A DNA stretch of 12,969 bases from NCBI GenBank assembly GCA_036397995.1, contig DASWHX010000154.1:1-12969 (forward strand), in the 5' to 3' direction. Both the position numbers and the translations under genes were made by a program. The first letter of the stretch is position 1, and every line of letters begins with the position of its first letter. Source of the stretch: DASWHX01 sp036397995. GTDB lineage: Bacteria; Bacteroidota; Bacteroidia; Cytophagales; Cyclobacteriaceae. This document shows, piece by piece, positions 7,600-12,969 of the stretch. The notes under the pieces were generated by a model. It had not been told where the DNA came from. It ran no database searches and worked only from the letters and a program-made list of their open reading frames with translations.

Positions 7600-8973
7600 T
7601 TGGAAAGACAGGAAGGCTCATTATTAATTGTTGATGACGACCGCGACGTGCTTGAAACTGCCAGGATGTTCCTAAAGCAGCAGTTTGAACAAGTTATTAT
7701 TGAACCAAATCCCAATGCAATTCCGCGGCACATCGAAGAATTTAATCCGGATGTGATTTTACTGGATATGAATTTCAGGAAAGGGATGAATGATGGTGAA
7801 GAGGGATTTTATTGGTTAAAGCAAATATTGGATAAGGATGAAAATGCGGTCGTAATTCTCATCACCGCGTACGGTGAAGTCGACCTGGCCGTAAAAGCTA
7901 TCAAGATGGGAGCTATTGATTTTGTATTGAAGCCCTGGAAGAATCAAAAGTTGTTGGGAACAATACTATCCGGTCTTAAATTACGAAAATCAAAGCTGGA
8001 GGTTGGAAGGTTGCGCACAACCCAGCGAAAACTGGAGGATAATATTTCCAGACAATTCGGAAATTTTATAGGTGAGTCTCCTGTGATGCAAAGAGTGTTC
8101 GAATTAATTAACAAAGTCGCGGATACGGATGCCAACGTTTTAATACTAGGTGAAAATGGAACCGGAAAAGAATTGGTTGCAAGGGCGCTGCACAACAAGT
8201 CATCCAGGAAGAATAATGGATTTATTTCCGTCGACCTTGGCGCGGTTCCTGAAAATCTATTTGAATCCGAACTATTCGGACACACAAAGGGTGCTTTTAC
8301 CGATGCAAAGGATAATCGAGTAGGTAGTTTTGAACTTGCATCAGGTGGAACATTATTCCTGGATGAAATAGGTAATATTACACCTCCACTGCAGGCAAAA
8401 CTACTTGCTGTTATTCAAAATAGAAAAATAAAGCGGGTAGGTTCCAATAAAGATATAAATATCGATATCAGGTTAATATGTGCAACTAACTTGCCTCTAT
8501 ATGAAAAGGTACGTGATGGAAGTTTTCGGCAGGATTTGATGTATAGAATCAATACCGTAGAAATTATGCTTCCTGCCCTTCGGGAAAGGTCAGAGGATAT
8601 TGCTTTGTTAACCCGGCATTTTGCAGACCTTTATTGCAAGAAATATATGAAACCAACAATGAAGGTTAGTAAGGAAACCATAAGCAGACTGCAAAACTAC
8701 AACTGGCCAGGGAATGTTCGTGAATTACAGCATGCAATTGAACGCGCGGTTATTCTGGCTGAAGGCAACTCATTGCAATCTTCTGATTTGCTTTTAAGAG
8801 AGCCTACATTGGAATCAAAACCTTTTTTTAAAGCAACCACATTGGAAGAAATGGAAAAGAAATTTATCCTTCAATCACTAAAAGATAACCAGGGTAATGT
8901 AACTCAAACAGCAAGAACCCTGGGTCTCACGCGCACAGCATTATATAGGAGGCTAAATAAATATGGCTTATAA
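7600..8973 (+). CDS. NtrC-family sigma-54-dependent response regulator, 457 aa
   Basis: Cytoplasmic transcription activator with three parts. The receiver domain (about 6-125) has acidic pocket D12/D13, phospho-acceptor D56 in LLDMNF, T89 and K111 in KPW. The AAA+ sigma-54 interaction domain (about 155-390) has Walker A GENGTGKE at 184-191, the sigma-54-contact loop GAFTDA at 231-236 (GAFTGA in classical members), Walker B GGTLFLDEIGN at 249-259, arginine-finger region LRER at 327-330 and WPGNVREL at 369-376. A Fis-type helix-turn-helix closes the protein (about 432-457, NVTQTARTLGLTRTALYRRL). The start is a TTG at 7600: an in-frame TAA lies at 7591-7593, and the next Met (residue 23) would remove the acidic pocket. 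There is no Shine-Dalgarno. The partner kinase follows without a gap. The likely target is the divergent permease operon, judged from position and the candidate -24/-12 element. Confidence 0.95.
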   Translation: MERQEGSLLIVDDDRDVLETARMFLKQQFEQVIIEPNPNAIPRHIEEFNPDVILLDMNFRKGMNDGEEGFYWLKQILDKDENAVVILITAYGEVDLAVKAIKMGAIDFVLKPWKNQKLLGTILSGLKLRKSKLEVGRLRTTQRKLEDNISRQFGNFIGESPVMQRVFELINKVADTDANVLILGENGTGKELVARALHNKSSRKNNGFISVDLGAVPENLFESELFGHTKGAFTDAKDNRVGSFELASGGTLFLDEIGNITPPLQAKLLAVIQNRKIKRVGSNKDINIDIRLICATNLPLYEKVRDGSFRQDLMYRINTVEIMLPALRERSEDIALLTRHFADLYCKKYMKPTMKVSKETISRLQNYNWPGNVRELQHAIERAVILAEGNSLQSSDLLLREPTLESKPFFKATTLEEMEKKFILQSLKDNQGNVTQTARTLGLTRTALYRRLNKYGL

Positions 8974-10341
8974 ATGGTTTTGAAAAGATTTTCACTCCTT
9001 GTAATTCTGAGGATAATTCTGATCCTTGGCAATGTTATAGTAATTGCATTTATCTTGGGCGATGCCAGGTTATTCTTTAATCAGATTATCCTTTTCATTT
9101 TTCTCACCGCACAAATTGCAGACTTAATTCGTTACGTCAACAAAACCAACCGGGAGTTGGTAAAATTCCTTAATGCAATAAAGCAATCGGATTTTTCCAT
9201 GACTTTCTCTCAGAATTCAGCCGGCAAATCTTTTAGTGAATTATTCCAGGCTTTTGAGACTATCATTAATTCATATAAGAAAGTTAAAATTGAAAGGGAA
9301 GCCCAGTATTTGTTCTTGCAAAAACTCGTTGATCATATTCATGTTGGAATAATTGCCGTTGAAAACAAAGACAAACTTGTTCTGCTTAACAATTCGGCGC
9401 GAAAGTTATTGGAGATTCCTGAACTTCGAAACTGGAAAGGCTTGGAGGCCAGAACTCCAGATTTAATCAGGGAAGTAAAATTACTCGAACCTGATGGTCG
9501 CAAATTGGCCGGGATCGCGGTGGGTAATAATAAGAAAAATCTCTCTTTGGATGTTTCTTCGATTCAACTTATTGGTGAGGACACAATTTTGATTACTTTT
9601 CAAGATATAAAAAGCGAAATTGAACAAACGGAGATAGAAGCATGGCATAAACTTATACGTATTCTCACCCATGAAATTATGAATTCTGTAACACCCATCT
9701 CATCATTAACAGAAACGATGCAAATGGTACTGCGAAAAGAGGATAGGATTAGGAAAGCAGAAGAAATCAATGACGAAACCATTGAAGATTTGGCCTTTTC
9801 ACTCGAGACGATTCAAAAAAGATCTGATTCTTTACTTTCTTTTGTAGATAGTTACAGGAAGTTAACAAAGGTTCCGAGGCCAATACTTGGACAGGTTAAT
9901 TCAAAGGAATTACTGGAAGCTTCGGTCAAACTGCTGCAAGCAGAGATTAACAAAAATAATATAGAGGTTAGCATTGAATTTGATGATCCCCCAATTGAAA
10001 TTTACCTCGATCGAAGCCTGGTTGAACAAGTTCTGATTAATTTAATTACCAATGCAATACACGCATTGGAAGGAATAGCGAATCCTAAATTGATTCTTCG
10101 CTCGTATGCAAATGAAAACCGCAAAGTCATTCAAATCACAGACAATGGAGTTGGCATTGTGAGGAAAGAATTGGATCAGATTTTCATCCCCTTTTATTCA
10201 ACAAAAACCACAGGAAGCGGGATTGGCCTTAGCCTCAGTAAACAGGTTATGAGTCTTCATCACGGAAATATCCGGGTGGAATCTCAAACTGGAAAAGGCA
10301 CCTCTTTTTTTCTTGAATTTAAATCTATACAAGGAAAATAA
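8974..10341 (+). CDS. Membrane sensor histidine kinase (NtrY/NtrB-like), 455 aa
   Basis: Sensor kinase partnered with the preceding response regulator. Two hydrophobic segments (about 7-29 and 34-52) are separated by only a few residues, so there is essentially no periplasmic sensor domain. The signal is probably sensed in or at the membrane, or in the cytoplasm. A linker with HAMP-like spacing (about 53-105) leads to a PAS-like region (about 109-212). The dimerisation/phosphoacceptor helix has LTHEIMNSVTP with His233. The HATPase domain carries the N box NLITNAIHAL (N356, N360), G1 box DNGVGI (390-395), F box FIPFYSTK (404-411) and G2 box GSGIGLSLSK (414-423). The ATG at 8974 follows the regulator's TAA at once and in the same frame, so translation is almost certainly coupled. 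All catalytic boxes are intact. Confidence 0.94.
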   Translation: MVLKRFSLLVILRIILILGNVIVIAFILGDARLFFNQIILFIFLTAQIADLIRYVNKTNRELVKFLNAIKQSDFSMTFSQNSAGKSFSELFQAFETIINSYKKVKIEREAQYLFLQKLVDHIHVGIIAVENKDKLVLLNNSARKLLEIPELRNWKGLEARTPDLIREVKLLEPDGRKLAGIAVGNNKKNLSLDVSSIQLIGEDTILITFQDIKSEIEQTEIEAWHKLIRILTHEIMNSVTPISSLTETMQMVLRKEDRIRKAEEINDETIEDLAFSLETIQKRSDSLLSFVDSYRKLTKVPRPILGQVNSKELLEASVKLLQAEINKNNIEVSIEFDDPPIEIYLDRSLVEQVLINLITNAIHALEGIANPKLILRSYANENRKVIQITDNGVGIVRKELDQIFIPFYSTKTTGSGIGLSLSKQVMSLHHGNIRVESQTGKGTSFFLEFKSIQGK

Positions 10342-10417
10342 TCAACAAAATAATTTACATATTTCTTTAGCTCTCCTGTATATGATAACTATTTTTAACT
10401 GAAAAAATAATCACGCC
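10342..10417. other. Intergenic gap between kinase and GH109-type gene
   Basis: This 76-base AT-rich gap has no hairpin with a T-run and no clear TAnnTTTG box. The following gene may be read through from the two-component genes or have an unrecognised promoter. The bases just before its ATG are A-rich without a Shine-Dalgarno. Confidence 0.5.
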
Positions 10418-11782
10418 ATGAGTTTAAAATTCGACAGAAGGAAATTTATTAAGACCGGAACGATCACAGGAATTGGAGTATCAATGATCGGGTTTCCCAA
10501 TATCATGATGGGAAAGGACGACCGCAAGGCAAGACTGGGATTTATAGGTGTTGGGCTTAGGGGAAGGAACCATTTGTTCTTGGCATTGCAAAGAGAAGAT
10601 GTTTTGGTAAATGCCATCTGCGACATCGATCCGGCAGCAATCGAAACTTCACAAAAAATGATCCGTGAGGCGGGCAGAAAGGAAGCTGCAGTTTTTAAAG
10701 CTGGAGAAAAAGATTTTCTCAACCTCCTGGAAAGGGATGATCTGGACGGAGTAATCATTTCAACGCCCTGGCGATGGCATACTCCCATGGCCGTCGCAGC
10801 CATGAAGTCTGGAAAATACGCGGGTGTAGAAGTTTCTGCCGCTAACACTTTGGAAGAGTGCTGGGACCTGGTGGAAACCTTTGAATCTACCGGAGTTCCT
10901 TGCATGATTATGGAAAATGTTTGCTACCGCAGGGATGTGATGGCCATTCTAAATATGGTGCGGCTAAATATGTTTGGTGAATTGGTACACCTGGAGTGCG
11001 GATATCAGCATGATTTGCGGGAGGTGAAATTTAATGATGGCAAGAATCCGTACGGGGGCGGCATTGAGTTTGGTGAGAAAGGATTTTCGGAAGCTAAATG
11101 GCGTACCTGGCATTCCGTACATAGAAACGGCGATCTCTACCCTACGCATGGAATTGGTCCGGTGGCAAAATACACCAGCATTAATTATGGGAACCGCTTT
11201 GTATCGCTGACTTCCACCGCATCCAAATCAAGAGGCTTACATAAATATATTGTGGAGAAAGGTGGCGAAGACCATCCTAACGCAAAAGTAAGATTCAAGT
11301 TGGGAGATGTAATTACCACGGTAATTAAAACTGCCAATGAGGAAACTATTATTGTATCACATGACACTAATGGCCCTCGTCCCTACTCCCTGGGATTCAG
11401 AGTTCAGGGAACTCAAGGCATTTGGATGGATCTGAACAAGTCGTTGTATATAGAAGGTGTGAGTGAAAAGGCTCATCAGTGGGAGCCTGCTCAGCCTTAT
11501 CTGGATAAATATGACCATCCTTTATGGAAGAAGTACGCTGATCTGGCAACTGGTGCCGGTCATGGCGGCATGGATTTTTTTGTTGATCATGCATTTATTG
11601 AAGCAGTGAAACGTAAAGAACCAACTCCGCTTGACTCGTATGATTGCGCCGCCTGGAGCGCTATCAGTCCATTGTCAGAGCAGTCTATTGCTTTAGGAAG
11701 CATGAGTGTTGACTTTCCTGATTTTACAAGGGGTAAATGGATGAGTAGGAAAGATAGGTTTGCTATCAGTGATGAGTACTGA
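10418..11782 (+). CDS. Tat-exported GH109-type glycosidase (Gfo/Idh/MocA fold), probable alpha-N-acetylgalactosaminidase, 454 aa
   Basis: NAD-dependent glycoside hydrolase family 109 candidate, by close motif similarity to the Elizabethkingia meningoseptica alpha-N-acetylgalactosaminidase. The N-terminus has a twin-arginine signal, DRRKFIKTG (6-14), plus a hydrophobic stretch to about 27. This fits folding with NAD in the cytoplasm before export. The Rossmann motif GVGLRG is at 44-49 and EVS at 138-140 replaces the usual EKP of dehydrogenases. Residues aligning to the active site of the characterised enzyme (Glu149, Tyr179, Arg213, Tyr225, His228, Tyr307; numbering from memory) are all present: E166 in ENVCYRRDV, Y196 in GYQHDLR, R229 in KWRT, Y241 and H244 in YPTHG, Y323 in RPYSLG. 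Length matches the family (about 440-460). The reaction would be release of terminal GalNAc or a related sugar in the periplasm. Family 109 specificity varies, so the exact substrate is uncertain. No other sugar-utilisation gene lies beside it. Confidence 0.88.
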   Translation: MSLKFDRRKFIKTGTITGIGVSMIGFPNIMMGKDDRKARLGFIGVGLRGRNHLFLALQREDVLVNAICDIDPAAIETSQKMIREAGRKEAAVFKAGEKDFLNLLERDDLDGVIISTPWRWHTPMAVAAMKSGKYAGVEVSAANTLEECWDLVETFESTGVPCMIMENVCYRRDVMAILNMVRLNMFGELVHLECGYQHDLREVKFNDGKNPYGGGIEFGEKGFSEAKWRTWHSVHRNGDLYPTHGIGPVAKYTSINYGNRFVSLTSTASKSRGLHKYIVEKGGEDHPNAKVRFKLGDVITTVIKTANEETIIVSHDTNGPRPYSLGFRVQGTQGIWMDLNKSLYIEGVSEKAHQWEPAQPYLDKYDHPLWKKYADLATGAGHGGMDFFVDHAFIEAVKRKEPTPLDSYDCAAWSAISPLSEQSIALGSMSVDFPDFTRGKWMSRKDRFAISDEY

Positions 11783-11816
11783 ACAGTGATTCAGTGAACA
11801 ATGAATGGTGAACAGT
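11781..11816. repeat. Degenerate heptad tandem repeat (GAACART) after the GH109-type gene
   Basis: Five units follow one another: GAACAGT, GATTCAGT (one extra base), GAACAAT, GAATGGT and GAACAGT. The tract begins within the TGA stop codon of the preceding gene. It is a short degenerate minisatellite of unknown role, with no hairpin potential typical of a terminator. Confidence 0.6.
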
Positions 11817-11849
11817 TATAAATATAAGTCCAAAACCATGTGGTAGTCA

Positions 11850-11959
11850 AACCCCCTATTCCCCCTTAAAACAAGGGGGACAATTTCTAGGCAGAGGGTA
11901 CTTTCCCCTCCTTAATTTAAGGTTGGGCCTGTTGACCGAAGGTTGGGTTAGGGGTGGTT
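11850..11959 (+). repeat. REP/MITE-like hairpin element, copy A (long subtype)
   Basis: A 110-base GC-rich element begins with AACCCCCT and ends with AGGGGTGGTT, imperfect terminal inverted repeats. It contains a hairpin at 11861-11879 (CCCCCTT, loop AAAAC, AAGGGGG; one further T-A pair outside), then a CCCCTCC block. The expected right arm of the second hairpin is replaced by AAGGTTGGG, present twice (11919-11927 and 11939-11947). Sequence from 11842 (GGTAGTCAAACCCCCTATTCCC) is shared nearly base for base with copy B at 12686. It lies between the convergent GH109-type and toxin genes. The hairpin may help end transcription, but no strong T-run follows. The remaining 11960-12046 shows nothing I can identify. 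Confidence 0.75.
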
Positions 11960-12046
11960 TTACACCAAAACTTACCTTACCTGTGGGCGCCATTGGAAGG
12001 CATTGTTTGTAGCCCCCCTATTAAGGGCAGCTGGCTTAGTCTATAT

Positions 12047-12346
12047 TCACTTCACCTTTCGAGGGTTTCTTGAAGTATGGAAAACTCTTGAGATTATGAT
12101 TTTATCTTGATCAATTCTGTAGATTATTTTATAACTCCAGGCAATAAGATATCTGTATTCTGATTTTTTGTGTTTCAATAGTGGTTCAACTTGACCAATT
12201 AATGGATTATTTTCAAGAAGGCGGGTTTTTTCAAGAGTTTTATTAAATACTATCTCAGCATAAGAATGGCCTTGTTCTTCTTTAATATACTTAATTGCTC
12301 TTTCAAGTTGGGAGAATGCTTTTTTAGTCCAAATTATTTTAACCAT
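12047..12346 (-). CDS. ParE/RelE-superfamily toxin, 99 aa
   Basis: Small basic protein of the ParE/RelE toxin fold. Its N-terminal helical part has MVKIIWTKKAFSQLERAIKYI (W6, L14, Y20), then NNPLIG (46-51), then the core strands YRYLIAWSYKIIYRI (64-78), and it ends ISRVFHTSRNPRKV (85-98). The YKIIYRI and VFHTSRNP patterns and the ~100-residue length are typical of the family. Whether it attacks gyrase (ParE-like) or ribosome-bound mRNA (RelE-like) cannot be decided; the missing classical RelE catalytic set and the sequence style favour ParE-like. Its start overlaps the end of the antitoxin gene by 13 bases, implying coupled translation. It is flanked on both sides by repeat elements. Confidence 0.85.
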   Translation of the reverse strand: MVKIIWTKKAFSQLERAIKYIKEEQGHSYAEIVFNKTLEKTRLLENNPLIGQVEPLLKHKKSEYRYLIAWSYKIIYRIDQDKIIISRVFHTSRNPRKVK

Positions 12347-12525
12347 TCTTTAGATTTCTCTTCAACCTGAGCTTGAGTGAAAATTTCGCCTTTTTGTTCT
12401 TGTTCTTCTGATTCGTCAATGTCAGAAAGAAGCGCCAGCTGCTCATATATATCCTCCAATTGGGTTTCAGGAGTCACATTTTCGGCGATTTGCTTAAGGT
12501 ATTCTTTTATTTTTTCAGGTTTCAT
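12334..12525 (-). CDS. Probable antitoxin partner of the ParE/RelE-type toxin, 63 aa
   Basis: Short acidic protein directly upstream of and overlapping the toxin gene, the usual antitoxin-first order. Residues 1-33 predict as helix (PEKIKEYLKQIAENV and LEDIYEQLALL). An acidic linker DESEEQEQ spans 37-44. The C-terminus, GEIFTQAQVEEKSKEWLK (46-63), resembles the tail that wraps toxins in Phd/ParD-type antitoxins. I see no clear ribbon-helix-helix, AbrB or HTH motif, so autoregulation by this protein is uncertain. The call rests on position, overlap, size and charge rather than on a recognised family. Confidence 0.7.
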   Translation of the reverse strand: MKPEKIKEYLKQIAENVTPETQLEDIYEQLALLSDIDESEEQEQKGEIFTQAQVEEKSKEWLK

Positions 12526-12541
12526 TAAAATGCATGTAAAT

Positions 12542-12549
12542 CAAATATA
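12542..12549 (-). promoter_or_regulatory. Bacteroidota-type -7 promoter box (TATATTTG) for the toxin-antitoxin pair
   Basis: On the minus strand 12549 to 12542 reads TATATTTG, an exact match to the Bacteroidota housekeeping -7 consensus TAnnTTTG. It lies 17 bases before the antitoxin ATG, which would give a leader of roughly 10 bases. A good -33 TTTG box at the usual spacing is missing; only a weak TTCGG stands there. Confidence 0.5.
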
Positions 12550-12620
12550 CCGAATAATTTATTAATAACCGAAAAAGGACAATTGCCCCCTGCTCGGATT
12601 AATCGAAAATCCACTCTATG

Positions 12621-12679
12621 TTTAATCCCCAATTTATTTTAAGGTTGGCCTGCCATCCGAGGGTTGGTTAGGGGTGGTT
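12621..12679 (+). repeat. REP/MITE-like element, copy C (right half, long subtype)
   Basis: This stretch matches the right half of copy A: a decayed CCCC...TTTAAGGTTGG stretch, CCTG, a second GGTTGG and the end AGGGGTGGTT (12670-12679). The left half with the first hairpin is absent. It shares with copy A the internal GGTTGG duplication that copy B lacks. Confidence 0.65.
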
Positions 12680-12693
12680 ATGACAGGTAGTCA

Positions 12694-12783
12694 AACCCCC
12701 TATTCCCACTTAAAACAAGGGGACAATTTCCTGGGCAGGGTGTACTTTCCCCTCCTTAATTTAAGGAGGGGGCAGGGGTGGTT
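12694..12783 (+). repeat. REP/MITE-like hairpin element, copy B (short subtype, best palindrome)
   Basis: This 90-base element runs from AACCCCCT to AGGGGTGGTT. Its second hairpin is perfect: CCCCTCCTTAA (12749-12759), a single T, then TTAAGGAGGGG (12761-12771), an 11-base inverted repeat. The first hairpin is weakened by a C-to-A change compared with copy A (CCCACTT against AAGGGGA). Similarity to copy A begins at 12686, outside the proposed terminus, so the true element border may lie further out. It could end transcription arriving from the right-edge permease. Confidence 0.75.
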
Positions 12784-12824
12784 ATAAAAATAGAAATGCA
12801 GCTGTTATTATGTGGGAAGGAAAT

Positions 12825-12882
12825 AACCCCCTGTAGTCCCACTTAAAACAAGGGGACAATTTCCTGGGGAATTTACACTTTA
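12825..12882 (+). repeat. REP/MITE-like element, copy D (left half)
   Basis: AACCCCCT, then TCCCACTTAAAACAAGGGGA and CAATTTCCTGGG match the left half of copy B closely. After about 12869 the similarity fades (TACACTTT against GTACTTT) and the second hairpin is missing. It ends about a dozen bases past the stop of the right-edge permease gene. Confidence 0.65.
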
Positions 12883-12894
12883 GAAAATTTCAGA

Positions 12895-12969
12895 TCATTC
12901 GTAACGAAGCACAATTGCCGGATTTAAGCCAGCCACCCTAAAAGCTTTGTAGCTCACTGTAATTAAAGA
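12895..12969 (-). CDS. FtsX/MacB-type ABC transporter permease, C-terminal end (partial)
   Basis: The last 24 codons and TGA stop of a fifth permease, reading SLITVSYKAFRVAGLNPAIV then LRYE. It aligns with the ends of the complete permeases in this window (TVGYKSLRAAQANPVESLRTE-like; YKSYSAASANPVDVLRDE). The shared pattern is TVxYKxxxxAxxNPxxxLRxE, the end of the second FtsX domain. Reading stays open to the window edge. It is on the same strand as the left array but separated from it by the two-component, GH109-type and toxin-antitoxin genes, so it belongs to another transcript. Confidence 0.8.
   Translation of the reverse strand, partial: SLITVSYKAFRVAGLNPAIVLRYE

Larger units (their letters stand above)
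12526..12894. other. Gene-free, repeat-rich intergenic tract
   Basis: These 369 bases between the antitoxin start and the stop of the right-edge permease hold the antitoxin promoter and three copies or fragments of the hairpin element (12621-12679, 12694-12783, 12825-12882). No credible coding region is seen in either strand. Confidence 0.7.

Noticed and set aside
7944..8285. 113-codon open frame on the minus strand inside the response regulator
   Set aside because: It is antisense to the linker and the Walker A region of a clearly real AAA+ domain; no start signal or recognisable domain.
10411..10905. 164-codon open frame on the minus strand opposite the GH109-type gene
   Set aside because: It is fully antisense to a well-conserved enzyme, has no family resemblance, and its low-complexity Ser-rich content is typical of a shadow frame.
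12012..12031. CCCCCCTATTAAGGGCAG as a further degraded repeat copy
   Set aside because: Only a few G/C runs are shared; the match is too short to separate from chance.
11850..12882. Repeat copies as a CRISPR array
   Set aside because: The copies are 50-110 bases long, partly truncated and irregularly spaced, with internal hairpins and a gene pair between them. There are no uniform short repeats with unique spacers and no cas genes.

Overview
The window looks like a chromosomal segment of a Bacteroidota bacterium, probably of the Cytophagales type. The DNA is AT-rich and most genes lack a clear Shine-Dalgarno sequence. One promoter-like TAnnTTTG box is visible. The ~800-residue double-FtsX permeases and the Tat-exported GH109-type enzyme are typical of that phylum. 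The genus cannot be named from the sequence alone.

Layout. Positions 1-7440 (minus strand) hold a tandem array of large MacB/FtsX-type ABC transporter permeases. Three are complete (7440-5059, 5031-2635, 2629-212). A fourth starts at 177 and runs off the left edge. Gaps are 5 to 34 bases, so they form one operon. No ABC ATPase is encoded in the window. Divergent from the array, on the plus strand, is a two-component pair: an NtrC-type sigma-54 activator/response regulator (7600-8973) followed directly by its membrane histidine kinase (8974-10341). The 159-base divergent region carries a near-consensus -24/-12 element facing the permeases. About 60-115 bases further upstream there are dyad repeats. 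This is the arrangement expected if the response regulator switches on the permease operon with sigma-54 RNA polymerase.

Next, on the plus strand, is a Tat-exported Gfo/Idh/MocA-fold protein (10418-11782) that matches the NAD-dependent glycoside hydrolase family 109 (alpha-N-acetylgalactosaminidase type), with all active-site residues I can map present. Convergent to it lies a small ParE/RelE-type toxin with an acidic antitoxin (12525-12047, minus).

The toxin-antitoxin pair is bracketed by four direct-oriented, GC-rich, hairpin-forming repeat copies or fragments (11850-12882). They look like a short non-coding REP/MITE-type element with imperfect AACC(A)CCCCT termini. At the right edge (12895-12969, minus) the last 24 codons of a fifth FtsX-type permease enter the window, so the permease cluster resumes beyond the repeat and toxin-antitoxin patch. 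The most interesting items are the putative sigma-54-controlled permease array without its own ATPase, and the repeat family with two structural subtypes.
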